Positions 1 through 10,100 of a stretch of DNA of 64,000 bases are shown piece by piece. The notes beneath the pieces were generated by a model. It saw only the letters and a program-made list of their open reading frames with translations, made no database searches and was not told the origin of the DNA. The DNA is from Prevotella sp. MA2016 (GTDB lineage Bacteria; Bacteroidota; Bacteroidia; Bacteroidales; Bacteroidaceae), in the NCBI RefSeq assembly GCF_000619825.1, contig NZ_KK211036.1, forward strand, positions 305,787 to 369,786, given 5' to 3'. The position numbers were made by a program, and so were the translations under genes. The first letter of the stretch is position 1. Every line of letters begins with the position of its first letter.

Positions 1-853
1 GATTGTCGGCATGATTATAGGCCAAACCGAAACCATAGCTCGTGGCCAGCTTCAAACCGTCTTTCACGGTATAGGTAGTGGTGTCGGCCTTGCTGATGGT
101 AGAGTTGGTATTGATGATAGAGCAAGTTGGGTCGGCCTTGAGCGAATGACCCAGGCTCCAAGTGGCACCCAGTGTCAGCTGGTCCAACTTGTTCAGTGGC
201 AATGCCAGCTGCATACCCAGATCAAACTTGTAGCTACTGATATCTACCTTATATTCTTTAGAAAGCGAGTTGATACCCGACGAACTGGCGGTAGTGATAC
301 TGCGATTGTAGTCGCCCCAGAAATAAGAGATGTTGGCGCCAATGCTCAGTGGCTTCAGCAGGCGAATACCTGTACCGAGGTAAAGCTGGTGAATACCGCC
401 ATCACCCTTGTAGGTGGTTTGCATGGCAGTCTGACTGTCAGAGAGCATCTCTGTGCTGTTGTAGTTATAGCCAATGTTGGAGTAAGGCAGCACGCCAAAC
501 GAGATACCTACACCCTTGAAAGCACGAAACAGGGCAACTACGTAGTCGAATCCACCACTCTTGCCATTCAGTTTTGTGCCGTTCTCATTATAGTTGGTTA
601 TCTGCCCAGACAAACCGGCATCAAACAGCATCGTCAACGAATCCACCGAAGAATAAGAAGCTGGGTTCATGGGGTTCACTTCGTTGCCACGGCGCATGGC
701 CAGGCCAACGCCGTTCATGCCTTTATTAAAACCTACACTCTGGTCTGTCAAATCACCTAAGCCAAACTGGCTGTAGGGAGAATTAGTGTTGCTCTGAGCA
801 AAAGCCGAGGTCGTCATGGTTGCTAAGACGAAACTGGCGAGAATTTTATTCAT
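1..853 (-). CDS. Outer-membrane beta-barrel protein, FadL/OmpP1-like (C-terminus outside window)
   Basis: Reading leftward from the ATG at 853 the frame stays open to the window edge, so 284 codons of a longer protein are visible. Residues 1-20 look like a signal peptide ending SAFAQ, and the mature chain opens NTNSPYSQFGLGD, a start I associate with FadL/OmpP1-like barrels of Bacteroidetes. After the signal there is no hydrophobic helix; the sequence is rich in Gly, Tyr, Asn and alternating strands (for example GVGISFGVLPYSNIGYNY), as expected for a porin-like barrel. A role in outer-membrane uptake of hydrophobic compounds is family inference only. It is divergent from lnb, with a TAATTTTG -7 box at 893-900. 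The C-terminal half is missing, so the family call is moderate. Confidence 0.75.
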   Translation of the reverse strand, partial: MNKILASFVLATMTTSAFAQSNTNSPYSQFGLGDLTDQSVGFNKGMNGVGLAMRRGNEVNPMNPASYSSVDSLTMLFDAGLSGQITNYNENGTKLNGKSGGFDYVVALFRAFKGVGISFGVLPYSNIGYNYNSTEMLSDSQTAMQTTYKGDGGIHQLYLGTGIRLLKPLSIGANISYFWGDYNRSITTASSSGINSLSKEYKVDISSYKFDLGMQLALPLNKLDQLTLGATWSLGHSLKADPTCSIINTNSTISKADTTTYTVKDGLKLATSYGFGLAYNHADN

Positions 854-892
854 ATTTTATCTTTTAATTCAGTTGAAAAACATTTCAGCGTG

Positions 893-900
893 CAAAATTA
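893..900 (-). promoter_or_regulatory. -7 promoter box for the barrel gene
   Basis: TAATTTTG on the minus strand fits the Bacteroidetes TAnnTTTG -7 consensus and lies 40 bases upstream of the ATG. No clear -33 TTTG was found. Confidence 0.5.
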
Positions 901-944
901 TCAAAAAAAATCGAAGAAATGGCTTTTTCTTCGAAAATATAAGT

Positions 945-952
945 TATTTTTG
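945..952 (+). promoter_or_regulatory. -7 promoter box for lnb
   Basis: TATTTTTG fits TAnnTTTG and lies about 20 bases before the chosen ATG at 972. It also argues against the upstream in-frame start at 816, which would place the box inside the coding region. Confidence 0.55.
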
Positions 953-971
953 CATCGTGAAACATTTGAAA

Positions 972-2153
972 ATGAAAATTAATAGCCTGCTAACCACAGC
1001 TATCCTGCTGAGTTTCAGCTATATAACGCCAATTTGTGCGCAATCGGAGGTAAATGCCGGGAATAGCGCTTTTGTGACTGTTGAGTCGAATATCGATCCG
1101 ATGGACTCTGTTGAAGTGAGTTTGCTGACGTGTTCGCCCCACGAGGAGATATATAGTCTCTACGGTCATGCAGCTATTCGTTGGCATGAGGGTGATACCG
1201 ACTTGGTGTTCAACTGGGGCATGTTCAGTTTCGGAAAACCCTACTTTGTGTTGCGATTCGTATTCGGACTCACCGACTACGAACTGGGTGTCTACCCCTT
1301 TGACCACTTCTGGCCATACTACGAGAAATGGGGCAGCAGCATTACCGAGCAGGTGCTCAATCTTACGAATGATGAAAAGCGCAAGCTGCAGCAGTTGCTG
1401 ACTGAGAATATGCGTCCGGAGAACCGTGTATATCGCTATAATTTCTTTTATGACAACTGTTCTACCAAACCTAGAGATATTATAGAGCAATGTATTGACG
1501 GACAGGTGATTTATGAAGACCGGAAAGACTTCTGTCCAACCTTCCGCGAGATGGTGCGCGAGTGTAATCGTAATCATCAGTGGTCGAAGTTTGGTAACGA
1601 TATGCTGCTGGGTGTAAAGGCCGACCTAGCTACCACCCGCGAGGAACAGGAATTCCTGCCCATGAACCTGATGGTGAACGTGGCTCATGCGCAAATCGTG
1701 AAGGATGGAAAATCCCGTCCACTGGTATTGGCTGAGCGCCAGGTGGTCCAGCCAGGCGTGCAGCTGATAGAACCAGATTTTTTTCTGTCGCCCACCCAGA
1801 TGGCTGTTCTGCTACTGATTATCTCTGTCATTATCGCACTATATGAGTGGAAAGGCTCACGCGTAGTGAAATGGTGGGATGTGCTGCTGATGACATTGCA
1901 GGGACTGGCAGGTGTGATGCTCACGGTGATGATATTCTCGCAGCACCCCACTACATCGCTCAATCTGAATCTGCTGCTGTTTAACCCTATTCCGCTACTT
2001 TTTATCCCCGCAGTGATAAAAGGTAAGCGCAGTCTATGGAATAAGGTGCACCTGATGATGATCGTACTCTATGGTCTGGGTGGCATACTTCAGAGTTATC
2101 CTGAGGGTATGTGGATTGTGGCATTATGTTTGCTGTTACGTTGCAGAAAATGA
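972..2153 (+). CDS. lnb: DUF4105/Lnb-type lipoprotein N-acyltransferase-like membrane protein
   Basis: Predicted 393 residues: an N-terminal signal or anchor segment, a periplasmic DUF4105 domain (about residues 45-270) and a C-terminal part with several hydrophobic helices (about 275-390). The domain carries the conserved His in LYGHAAIRW and the Cys in FYDNCSTKPRD, the expected papain-like pair. This family has been described in Bacteroides as the lipoprotein N-acyltransferase Lnb, which adds the third acyl chain to lipoproteins, replacing Lnt. That assignment is family knowledge and not proven here. I chose ATG 972, which follows the -7 box, over the in-frame ATG at 816. The stop overlaps the next start in an ATGA arrangement, suggesting coupled translation with the phosphatase-like gene. 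Confidence 0.75.
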   Translation: MKINSLLTTAILLSFSYITPICAQSEVNAGNSAFVTVESNIDPMDSVEVSLLTCSPHEEIYSLYGHAAIRWHEGDTDLVFNWGMFSFGKPYFVLRFVFGLTDYELGVYPFDHFWPYYEKWGSSITEQVLNLTNDEKRKLQQLLTENMRPENRVYRYNFFYDNCSTKPRDIIEQCIDGQVIYEDRKDFCPTFREMVRECNRNHQWSKFGNDMLLGVKADLATTREEQEFLPMNLMVNVAHAQIVKDGKSRPLVLAERQVVQPGVQLIEPDFFLSPTQMAVLLLIISVIIALYEWKGSRVVKWWDVLLMTLQGLAGVMLTVMIFSQHPTTSLNLNLLLFNPIPLLFIPAVIKGKRSLWNKVHLMMIVLYGLGGILQSYPEGMWIVALCLLLRCRK

Positions 2154-3310
2154 AGAATAGATATCTATACGTCACGCTACTTGCCATGCTGGCACTCAGC
2201 ATGCAGGCACAGCAGAAGGGAAACCAAACGCGACTGGTGGTGAATATCACCATCGATCAGTTGCGTGATAGCTATCCTGTGCTCTTTGACGATGGATTAA
2301 TCTGTGAACAGGGTTTCTATCCCGACAATCAGGCAGACCTTTCATCTGTCATTTCGTCAGTTGTCACTGGCACTTCACCATTTTATCACACCATCACTGC
2401 TGATAAGTGGATCGACCGCCACTCGTTGCAGCCTGTAGCTGCTATGCCTAGTGACATCGCCGTTTCAACGCTCTCCGATGAGTTGAAAATGGCTACTCAA
2501 GGATTGGGTAAGGTGTGTGCAGTAGCAGCTGAAAAAACAGTTGCTGAACTGCTGTCAGCCCATAATGTGGATCGCTTGGTCTGGCAGGATGATAAGCGAA
2601 AGAAATGGGATGCTACAAATCTGACAGCCAAGGCTTTGCAGCTGATAGTTGAAGAAAGACTTGGGTATGATTCTGTCCCCGATTTGCTGTATTTGCAGTA
2701 TGAGAAAAGCGACTATCATTCGGCGCTCACACAACTCGTAACTGAGGTGCAGCGACTAGTGGGCAGAGAGCATGCACTCTTTGTACTCACATCATCTGGT
2801 TATACCGAGCAAGACACGGCTGATTATGCTCGCTATAACGTACCTACAGGTGTGTATTACACCAACCGTACTGCCAACCTGCTGAACATGTACTTAGGAG
2901 CCCTGTGGGGGCAAGGTAAGTATGTTGAAGGTATCTATCGCAATCAGTTGTATCTGAACCATCAGTTGCTCGAACAGAAGCGTATCGCACTCTCTGAGGC
3001 CGCACAGAAGGCACAGGATTTCCTGTTGCAGATCACTGGTGTGAAAAAGGTGCACACCCATCTCTATGAGACCCACATGGGCGACCTCGTGGTGGAGCTC
3101 AATCCAGGGTGGCAGATGCAGAACGACGATACTCACGAGCAAATCAAAACCAAACAGCCTCTAGCTTATTTCCCCATCATATTCTACGGTGCCCAAGTGC
3201 CTGCAGGGAAGGTGCTTACACCGGTTAGCATCGAGCGTATTGCGCCCACAATTTCTAAGGCAATACGTATCCGTGCGCCAAATGCTTGTATGGCTACACC
3301 GCTTTTTTAA
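2150..3310 (+). CDS. Alkaline-phosphatase-superfamily protein, apparently without catalytic residues
   Basis: Predicted 386 residues with a signal peptide (LLAMLALSMQAQ). Its opening LVVNITIDQLRDSYPVLFDDG and the stretch SSVVTGTSPFYHTITADKWIDR match the Bacteroidetes alkaline phosphatase/phosphodiesterase family (PafA-like), where the usual wording is TIDQLRxDY, ADRAS and TGTTPxxHGIVG. Here the nucleophile segment reads QADLSSV and the late metal-binding TSDHG segment appears as TSSGYTEQD, and the chain is shorter than the roughly 500-residue relatives I know. It may therefore be a non-catalytic periplasmic partner. It starts inside the stop codon of lnb (ATGA), so the two are probably one operon. 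No frameshift is visible, so this looks like an intact divergent gene rather than a fresh pseudogene. Confidence 0.6.
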   Translation: MKNRYLYVTLLAMLALSMQAQQKGNQTRLVVNITIDQLRDSYPVLFDDGLICEQGFYPDNQADLSSVISSVVTGTSPFYHTITADKWIDRHSLQPVAAMPSDIAVSTLSDELKMATQGLGKVCAVAAEKTVAELLSAHNVDRLVWQDDKRKKWDATNLTAKALQLIVEERLGYDSVPDLLYLQYEKSDYHSALTQLVTEVQRLVGREHALFVLTSSGYTEQDTADYARYNVPTGVYYTNRTANLLNMYLGALWGQGKYVEGIYRNQLYLNHQLLEQKRIALSEAAQKAQDFLLQITGVKKVHTHLYETHMGDLVVELNPGWQMQNDDTHEQIKTKQPLAYFPIIFYGAQVPAGKVLTPVSIERIAPTISKAIRIRAPNACMATPLF

Positions 3311-3319
3311 CGAAAAGCC

Positions 3320-3350
3320 TTGGCTGTTACAATTATTTTTTGTAACTTTG
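3320..3350 (+). promoter_or_regulatory. secA promoter (TTG -33, TAACTTTG -7)
   Basis: TTG at 3320-3322 and TAACTTTG at 3343-3350 are separated by 20 bases, the normal Bacteroidetes spacing. The secA ATG follows 57 bases later. Confidence 0.65.
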
Positions 3351-3406
3351 CCGCCGTTTTAACAATCGTCATACATCAACAATAAGTAAAAAAATAAAAT
3401 TAAGAT

Positions 3407-6400
3407 ATGAATTTCAACAAACTTTTGAAGTCGCTGTTTGGTGACAAATCCAGCCGCGACATGAAACTTATCCAGCCCCTCGTAGAACAGGTGAAGGCCG
3501 TATATCCCGAGGTTCAGAAGTTGGATAACGATGCTCTGCGTCAGCGCACAAAAACATTGCAGCAACAGATTCAGGATTCTGCCAAAGAGCAGAAAGCTCG
3601 TGTCGAGGAGTTAAAAGCCACCATCGAAAATACGCCAATTGATGAGCGTGCCGACGTGTTTGCACAGATTGACAAACTCGAGAAGGATGTGCTTGAGATC
3701 TATGAGGACGCTCTCAACAACGTGATGCCCGAGGTGTTCGCTATCGTCAAGGAAACAGCCCGTCGCTTCGCTGAGAATGAAGAGACAGTGGTTACTGCTA
3801 CCGACTTCGACCGCGAGCTGGCTGGCAATCCTAAGAACGACTTCATCACTATCGATGGCGACAAGGCTATCTATCACAACCACTGGACTGCTGGTGGTAA
3901 CGATCTGAAGTGGGAAATGGTGCACTACGATGTGCAGCTCTTCGGTGGTGTAGTTCTCCATCAAGGAAAGATTGCTGAGATGGCTACTGGTGAGGGTAAG
4001 ACACTCGTGGCTACACTCCCTGTATTCCTCAATGCTTTGACAGGAAACGGTGTTCACGTGGTTACCGTCAATGACTATCTGGCCAAGCGTGACTCTGAGT
4101 GGATGGGACCTCTCTATATGTTCCATGGCTTGAGCGTGGATTGTATCGACAAGCATCAGCCTAACTCGGCTGCCCGTCGCAAAGCATATCAGGCAGATAT
4201 CACATTCGGAACCAATAATGAGTTCGGTTTCGACTACCTGCGCGATAATATGGCTACATCGCCTGCCGACCTTGTGCAGCGCGCACACAACTACGCCATC
4301 GTCGATGAGGTTGACTCAGTATTGATCGACGATGCTCGTACTCCACTTATCATTTCTGGTCCTATCCCCAAGGGCGACGACCAGATGTTCGAGGAGTATC
4401 AGCCACTGGTAGAAAAACTGGTGGGTGTGCAGCGACAGTTGGCTACACAGTATCTGGCAGAGGCTAAGTCGTTGATTGCCGAAGGTAATAAGCTAATTGA
4501 GGCTGGTAAGAAGAATGAGGGTCAGGAGAAACTTGATGTTGGTTTCCTGTCGCTCTATCGTTCACATAAGGCCATGCCAAAGAACAAGCCACTCATCAAA
4601 TATCTCTCTGAAGAGGGTATCAAGGCCGGTATGCAGAATACTGAGAATATCTACATGGAGAACAACAACCGCCGCATGCCTGAGTGTGTGGAGCCACTGT
4701 ACTTCGTGGTAGATGAAAAAATGAACTCATGCGACCTCACCGACAAGGGTACTGCCTGGTTGGCTAAGGAGGTTAACGACAACGAGCTGTTTGTGCTGCC
4801 CGATATCACTACCGAGCTGTCGGCACTCGAGGCTGAGGCAGGACTTAGCGATCAGGAGCGTCTGGATAAGAAAGACGAGCTGATGAGCCACTACGCTGTG
4901 CAGAGTGAGCGTGTGCACACACTGCAGCAGTTGCTCAAAGCTTACTGCATGTTTAATAAGGACGACGAGTATGTGGTTATCGATGGCGAAGTGAAGATCG
5001 TAGACGAGCAGACCGGACGTATCATGGAGGGCCGCCGCTGGAGCGACGGACTGCACCAAGCTGTTGAGGCCAAAGAGCACGTGAAGGTAGAGGCTGCCAC
5101 ACAGACTTTCGCTACCATCACCCTGCAGAACTACTTCCGTATGTATCACAAGCTCTCAGGTATGACCGGTACCGCTTCTACCGAGGCTGGTGAGTTCTGG
5201 GATATCTATAAACTCGACGTAGTGGAGATTCCTACCAACCGCCCCGTACAACGTAACGACCAGGATGACCGCGTGTATAAGACTGCTCGCGAGAAGTATA
5301 AGGCCGTGATCGACGAAGTAGTAAAGATGCGTAATCAGGGACGTCCAACACTGATTGGTACCACATCGGTAGAGATTTCTGAGTTGCTCAGCCGTATGCT
5401 CGATATGTATGTGAACCCCGAGACGGGTAAGCGCGAGGGTATTCCCCACCAGGTGTTGAACGCTAAGTTGCACCAAAAGGAGGCCGACATCGTGGCACTG
5501 GCCGGACAGAGCACCAACGGTAAGGGTGCTGTGACCATCGCTACTAACATGGCTGGTCGTGGTACCGATATCAAGCTCTCGCCTGAGGTAAAGGCCGCTG
5601 GCGGTCTCGCCATCATCGGTACAGAGCGTCATGAGAGCCGTCGTGTCGATCGTCAGCTCCGTGGTCGTGCCGGTCGTCAGGGTGACCCAGGTTCTTCTGT
5701 ATTCTACGTATCGCTCGAGGATAAGCTGATGCGTCTGTTCGCATCTGAGCGTATCGCCTCTGTCATGGACCGTCTGGGCTTCAAGGAGGGTGAGATGATT
5801 GAGAGTCCTATGATCTCAAAGAGCATCGAGCGTGCTCAGAAGAAGGTTGAAGAGAACAACTTCGGTATCCGTAAGCGTCTGATCGAATACGATGATGTGA
5901 TGAACAAGCAGCGTACCGTTATCTACGAGAAGCGTCGCCACGCTCTTATGGGTGAGCGTATTGGTATGGATATCGCCAACATCATCTGGGACCGCGTAGT
6001 GAATATCATCGAAAATGCTACCGACTTCCAGGGTTGTAAGGAGGAATTCCTGCATATCCTTTCAATGGATGTGCCTTTCAGCGAAGACGAGTTTGCAAAC
6101 CAGGCCCGTGAGGAGCTCTATGAGAATGCTTTCCAGGCTGCTATCGCCAACTTCAACCGCCGTACTGAGCGCATTCAGACTGTGGCTATGCCCGTCATCA
6201 AGCAGGTGTATGAAACTCAGGGACAGATCTATGAGCGCATCATGGTGCCCATCACCGACGGTCGCCGTATGTTCAACATACCATGCAACTTGAAGGAGGC
6301 TTACGAGAGTGAGGGTAAAAGCATCGTGAAGGAGTTTGAAAAGAGTATCCTTCTGCATATCATCGACGATTCATGGAAGGAGAACCTCCGCCAGCTCGAC

Positions 6401-6796
6401 GAACTGAAGCACTCTGTACAGAACGCCAGCTACGAGCAGAAAGACCCATTGCTCATCTTCAAACTCGAATCAGCTAAGGTTTGGGACGAGATGATCAACG
6501 ATATGTACAACCGCATCTGCTCTATCCTTACACGCAGTCAGATTCCTGAGATTCAGCAGCAGGAAGTGCATGAGGCCGCTCCAGAGCAGCACACTCAGCG
6601 CCAGCAGTATGTTGAGAGCAAGCAGGAAGTTGAACAGCTGGTGGACAGAAATCAGCAGGCAGCTGCACAGCAGGATACACGCGCACAGCAGCCCAATGAG
6701 CCTATCGTCAAGGATAAGTTGCCCGGACGCAATGATCCATGTCCATGCGGCTCTGGTAAGAAGTTCAAAAACTGCCACGGAAAGGGAATTGTGTAG
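3407..6796 (+). CDS. secA: Preprotein translocase ATPase SecA
   Basis: 1129 residues, the long form usual in Bacteroidetes. SecA is the motor that pushes unfolded preproteins through SecYEG at the inner membrane. Visible motifs are Walker A GEGKT (residues 195-199, Lys198), the DEVD Walker B (300-303), the [14 protein letters not shown] block, the helicase motif [10 protein letters not shown] and the [11 protein letters not shown] arginine motif. A Bacteroidetes-type insertion and a Gln-rich linker precede the C-terminal zinc-binding tail [14 protein letters not shown] (Cys1112, Cys1114, Cys1123, His1124), which contacts SecB and ribosomes in other species. It has its own promoter, and the ABC ATPase gene follows after 30 bases of AGTTAAGA-type repeats. 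Confidence 0.98.
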   Translation: MNFNKLLKSLFGDKSSRDMKLIQPLVEQVKAVYPEVQKLDNDALRQRTKTLQQQIQDSAKEQKARVEELKATIENTPIDERADVFAQIDKLEKDVLEIYEDALNNVMPEVFAIVKETARRFAENEETVVTATDFDRELAGNPKNDFITIDGDKAIYHNHWTAGGNDLKWEMVHYDVQLFGGVVLHQGKIAEMATGEGKTLVATLPVFLNALTGNGVHVVTVNDYLAKRDSEWMGPLYMFHGLSVDCIDKHQPNSAARRKAYQADITFGTNNEFGFDYLRDNMATSPADLVQRAHNYAIVDEVDSVLIDDARTPLIISGPIPKGDDQMFEEYQPLVEKLVGVQRQLATQYLAEAKSLIAEGNKLIEAGKKNEGQEKLDVGFLSLYRSHKAMPKNKPLIKYLSEEGIKAGMQNTENIYMENNNRRMPECVEPLYFVVDEKMNSCDLTDKGTAWLAKEVNDNELFVLPDITTELSALEAEAGLSDQERLDKKDELMSHYAVQSERVHTLQQLLKAYCMFNKDDEYVVIDGEVKIVDEQTGRIMEGRRWSDGLHQAVEAKEHVKVEAATQTFATITLQNYFRMYHKLSGMTGTASTEAGEFWDIYKLDVVEIPTNRPVQRNDQDDRVYKTAREKYKAVIDEVVKMRNQGRPTLIGTTSVEISELLSRMLDMYVNPETGKREGIPHQVLNAKLHQKEADIVALAGQSTNGKGAVTIATNMAGRGTDIKLSPEVKAAGGLAIIGTERHESRRVDRQLRGRAGRQGDPGSSVFYVSLEDKLMRLFASERIASVMDRLGFKEGEMIESPMISKSIERAQKKVEENNFGIRKRLIEYDDVMNKQRTVIYEKRRHALMGERIGMDIANIIWDRVVNIIENATDFQGCKEEFLHILSMDVPFSEDEFANQAREELYENAFQAAIANFNRRTERIQTVAMPVIKQVYETQGQIYERIMVPITDGRRMFNIPCNLKEAYESEGKSIVKEFEKSILLHIIDDSWKENLRQLDELKHSVQNASYEQKDPLLIFKLESAKVWDEMINDMYNRICSILTRSQIPEIQQQEVHEAAPEQHTQRQQYVESKQEVEQLVDRNQQAAAQQDTRAQQPNEPIVKDKLPGRNDPCPCGSGKKFKNCHGKGIV

Positions 6797-6826
6797 TTAA
6801 GAGTTCATAGTTAAGAATTAAGAGTT
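6797..6826. repeat. Short AGTTAAGA-type direct repeats in the secA-ABC gap
   Basis: The 30-base gap is built from imperfect copies of AGTTAAGA/AATTAAGAGTT. Such short A/T repeats recur between genes in Bacteroidetes; no function is claimed. Confidence 0.4.
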
Positions 6827-7528
6827 ATGATAACCATAAGCAATTTGAAGAAGGCGTTCGGCAGCACTGTTGCCTGCGACATTGAAAAGTTTCAGGTAAA
6901 TGATGGCGAGATCCTCGGACTCGTTGGTAATAACGGTGCTGGTAAGACCACACTCTTCCGCATGCTGCTCGACCTGCTGAAACCCGATGAAGGTGAAGTG
7001 GCACTCGATGGCATCAGCCCCGCCCTGAGCGAGAAATGGAAGAATACAACAGGCGCGTTTATTGACGAGGGATTCCTCATTGATTTCTTGACGCCTGAAG
7101 AGTATTTCTCATTTATCGGAAAAATTACCGATATGACCCAGGAGCAGGTGGACGACCGCCTCAAGCAGTTTGAACGCCTGGCGGCTGGTGAGATATTCGG
7201 ACAGAAGAAGTTGATTCGCAACCTCTCGGCAGGTAATAAGCAGAAGGTTGGTATCATCTCTGCCCTCTTCAATAGCCCAAAACTGGTGATTCTCGATGAA
7301 CCATTCAATTTTCTCGATCCTTCGAGTCAGAACACATTGAAACACGTGCTCACAGAATATGCACAGCAGACGGGCGCTACTATCTTGGTTTCAAGTCATA
7401 ACTTGGCACACACTATCGACATCTCTACGCGCATTGCGCTTCTGGAAAAAGGCCGTATCGTACGTGATCTGCCTAATGCCGACGGGAGTGCACGTGCTGA
7501 ACTAGAGAATTACTTTGAGACTGAATAA
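6827..7528 (+). CDS. ABC transporter ATP-binding protein
   Basis: 233 residues, a single nucleotide-binding domain. Walker A is GNNGAGKTT, the signature is NLSAGNKQK (a variant of LSGGQ), Walker B is LVILDEP and the H-loop is SSHN. It most resembles exporter-type ATPases that pair with a separate membrane subunit. No permease lies next to it. The only large permease in the window without an ATPase is the 494-residue protein at 50807-52291, a possible but unproven partner. It follows secA by 30 bases and may be read from the secA promoter. A strong terminator follows at 7557-7595. Confidence 0.88.
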   Translation: MITISNLKKAFGSTVACDIEKFQVNDGEILGLVGNNGAGKTTLFRMLLDLLKPDEGEVALDGISPALSEKWKNTTGAFIDEGFLIDFLTPEEYFSFIGKITDMTQEQVDDRLKQFERLAAGEIFGQKKLIRNLSAGNKQKVGIISALFNSPKLVILDEPFNFLDPSSQNTLKHVLTEYAQQTGATILVSSHNLAHTIDISTRIALLEKGRIVRDLPNADGSARAELENYFETE

Positions 7529-7556
7529 CCTATCATTATTTTTAGGTATTTTAAGA

Positions 7557-7595
7557 AACTTGCGACTCGATGCAACCGAGTTGCAAGTTTTTTTT
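7557..7595 (+). terminator. Rho-independent terminator after the ABC ATPase gene
   Basis: A 13-bp stem (AACTTGCGACTCG pairing with CGAGTTGCAAGTT, one G-U pair) with a 7-base loop is followed by a run of eight T. It ends just before the feoAB -7 box. Confidence 0.85.
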
Positions 7596-7597
7596 CG

Positions 7598-7605
7598 TAT
7601 CTTTG
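7598..7605 (+). promoter_or_regulatory. feoAB -7 promoter box
   Basis: TATCTTTG fits TAnnTTTG and is 20 bases upstream of the ATG. The -33 region falls inside the preceding terminator stem, so the terminator and promoter share DNA. Confidence 0.6.
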
Positions 7606-7624
7606 CACTCAAAATAAATAAGGT

Positions 7625-10033
7625 ATGAAACTGTCGGAACTGAAAACAGGTGATAAAGGTATTATAGTAAAGGTGCTGGGGCACGGCGGATTCCGTAAAC
7701 GCATCATCGAAATGGGTTTTATTCGTGGACAAGAAGTTGAGGTATTGCTTAATGCGCCTTTGCAAGACCCCGTGAAATATAAGCTGATGGGTTACGAAGT
7801 GAGTCTGCGTCACCAGGAAGCCGACAATATCGAGGTGGTATCGGTTGATACCCCATTGGAAGAAACAACTTTTAATCTGGCTACTGACAAGAATCGCCAC
7901 GAGGACGACTATATTCATCACGAGGCTATGAAGGAGCGTCGTACCATCAACGTTGCGTTGGTGGGAAACCCCAACTGTGGTAAGACCTCACTCTTCAACT
8001 ATGCATCGGGTGCCCATGGACATGTGGGTAATTACAGCGGTGTGACTGTGGATGCTACCGAGGCACATGCATCCATGTTTGGCTACGAGTTCAACCTCAC
8101 CGACCTGCCCGGCACGTATTCACTCTCGTGCTACTCGCCAGAGGAACTCTATGTGCGCGAACATCTTACAGAAAAAATGCCTGATGTAGTGATCAATGTG
8201 ATTGATGCCTCTAACCTGGAGCGTAACCTCTATCTCACCACGCAGTTGGTTGATATGAACATACGCATGGTGTGCGCACTCAATATGTACGACGAGTTTG
8301 ATCGTCGCGGCGACCAGATAAACCTCGACACATTGAGCACACTGTTTGGTATGCCAATGATTCCTACATCGTTTAAAAGCGGTCAGGGCGTAAAGGAACT
8401 GTTCCGTGCCGTCATCCAGGTGTACGAGGGTACCAGTAAGTTCTCACGCCACCTTCATATCAATTACGGGCATGAGATCGAGGATGGAATCTCACATATT
8501 CAGAAATACCTGAAAGCAGATGAACATATTACCCAGCACTACTCTACCCGATACCTGTCGCTGAAGCTGCTGGAGCACGATAGTCAGGTGTTGGAGTATC
8601 TGGGTAACCACATGGCTGGCGAACAGCGTATCGAGGATTTCCGCCACCTTACTACTGAGCGCGATAAGGCATCGGCTCGTGTAAAGGAAGAGACAGGAAA
8701 CGACAGTGAAACGGCCATCATGGACGCCAAATACGGTTTTATAAACGGTGCGCTGAAAGAGGCCGGCTATAAAACCGGTCATAAGAAGGATACGTATAAG
8801 ATGACGCATACCATCGACAATATCCTGTCGCATAAGTATTTCGGATTCCCCATCTTCTTCCTTTTGCTCTATGTGATGTTCCAGACTACCTTTACGCTGG
8901 GACAGTATCCTATGGACTGGATTGAAGCTGCTGTGGCATGGCTCGGCGATAAGATTAGCGAAGGTATGGCCGACGGACCGCTGAAGGCGATGCTTGTGGA
9001 TGGTGTCATCGGCGGTGTCGGCAGTGTGATTGTATTTCTGCCTCAGATCCTGATTCTCTATTTCTTCATCTCACTGATGGAGGATTCGGGCTATATGGCG
9101 CGTGCCGCCTTTATCATGGATAAACTGATGCATAAGATGGGGCTGCACGGCAAATCGTTTATCCCACTTATCATGGGCTTTGGCTGTAATGTGCCTGCCA
9201 TCATGGCTACACGTACCATCGAAAGCCGTCGCTCGCGTATCATCACCATGATGATACTGCCCTTCATGAGCTGTTCGGCACGCCTGCCTATCTATATCAT
9301 GATAGCTGGCACCTTCTTCTCGCTGCAATACCGCTCATGGGTACTACTGTCGCTCTATGCCGTAGGTATTGCAGTATCGGTACTGGTCAGCAAAATCTTC
9401 TCATCGCTCGTTATCAAGGGGGAGGACACGCCATTTGTGATGGAGCTGCCACCTTATCGCTGGCCAACACCAAAAGCCATATGGCGCCACACCTGGGAGA
9501 AAGGTAAGGAATACCTTAAGAAGATGGGAGGCATCATCCTCGTTGCAAGTATTCTTGTATGGGCACTGGGCTACTTCCCACACAACGAGGAACTATCGCG
9601 CGAACAGCAGCAGGAACAGAGCTATATCGGACGTATGGGTAAGACCATTGAACCTATCTTCATGCCTCAAGGCTTCAATTGGAAGCTGGATGTATCGCTG
9701 TTGGCTGGTGCTGGTGCCAAGGAAATCGTGGCTTCTACCATCGGTGTGCTGTATAATGGTGATGATTCATTTGCCGACGACGATGCCTTCAGTGGTGATA
9801 CAGAGAAATACACCCATCTGCGACAGGCGATGCTGCGCGAAGGTATCACATCGGTTGCAGCCTATGCCTACCTGATATTTGTATTGCTCTACTTCCCATG
9901 TATAGCCACTGTGGCCGCCATCAAGCACGAGACGGGCTCATGGCGCTGGGCTGGATTTGCTGCCATCTACACCACTGCTGTGGCTTGGTTGGCAAGTATG
10001 CTGGTATTCCAAATAGGCAGTTTGCTTATATAA
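7625..10033 (+). CDS. feoB: Ferrous iron transporter, FeoA-FeoB fusion
   Basis: 802 residues. Residues 1-75 form a FeoA (SH3-like) domain and the rest is FeoB, the inner-membrane Fe(II) transporter with a G-protein domain. G1 is GNPNCGKT (114-121), G3 is DLPG (160-163) and G4 is NMYD (220-223, in place of NKxD as in many FeoB). The membrane part holds two Gate domains with the conserved Cys-containing helices (GFGCNVPAI and LPFMSCSARLPIY). FeoA-FeoB fusion is common in Bacteroidetes. I see no convincing Fur box in the short upstream gap. The gene is transcribed alone between its promoter and that of the GH43-like gene. Confidence 0.96.
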   Translation: MKLSELKTGDKGIIVKVLGHGGFRKRIIEMGFIRGQEVEVLLNAPLQDPVKYKLMGYEVSLRHQEADNIEVVSVDTPLEETTFNLATDKNRHEDDYIHHEAMKERRTINVALVGNPNCGKTSLFNYASGAHGHVGNYSGVTVDATEAHASMFGYEFNLTDLPGTYSLSCYSPEELYVREHLTEKMPDVVINVIDASNLERNLYLTTQLVDMNIRMVCALNMYDEFDRRGDQINLDTLSTLFGMPMIPTSFKSGQGVKELFRAVIQVYEGTSKFSRHLHINYGHEIEDGISHIQKYLKADEHITQHYSTRYLSLKLLEHDSQVLEYLGNHMAGEQRIEDFRHLTTERDKASARVKEETGNDSETAIMDAKYGFINGALKEAGYKTGHKKDTYKMTHTIDNILSHKYFGFPIFFLLLYVMFQTTFTLGQYPMDWIEAAVAWLGDKISEGMADGPLKAMLVDGVIGGVGSVIVFLPQILILYFFISLMEDSGYMARAAFIMDKLMHKMGLHGKSFIPLIMGFGCNVPAIMATRTIESRRSRIITMMILPFMSCSARLPIYIMIAGTFFSLQYRSWVLLSLYAVGIAVSVLVSKIFSSLVIKGEDTPFVMELPPYRWPTPKAIWRHTWEKGKEYLKKMGGIILVASILVWALGYFPHNEELSREQQQEQSYIGRMGKTIEPIFMPQGFNWKLDVSLLAGAGAKEIVASTIGVLYNGDDSFADDDAFSGDTEKYTHLRQAMLREGITSVAAYAYLIFVLLYFPCIATVAAIKHETGSWRWAGFAAIYTTAVAWLASMLVFQIGSLLI

Positions 10034-10042
10034 TAGTATATT

Positions 10043-10074
10043 TTTGGTAGTCTCGATTTTTTTTCGTATCTTTG
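10043..10074 (+). promoter_or_regulatory. Promoter of the GH43-like gene
   Basis: TTTG at 10043-10046 and TATCTTTG at 10067-10074 with 20 bases between them, a near-perfect Bacteroidetes promoter. It supports the ATG at 10101 rather than the upstream in-frame start at 10044. Confidence 0.7.
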
Positions 10075-10100
10075 TCGCCGATAAAACAATTTTACTAGCG

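Noticed and set aside
11..760. Open frame of 249 codons on the plus strand at the left edge
   Set aside because: It is antisense to the outer-membrane barrel gene, which has a signal peptide, a promoter box and a consistent composition.
816..971. Longer start for lnb
   Set aside because: The -7 box lies inside the extension, and the signal-like segment starts only at 972.
3611..6778. Several antisense open frames over secA
   Set aside because: They mirror the codon pattern of a highly expressed gene and have no promoter or recognisable domain.
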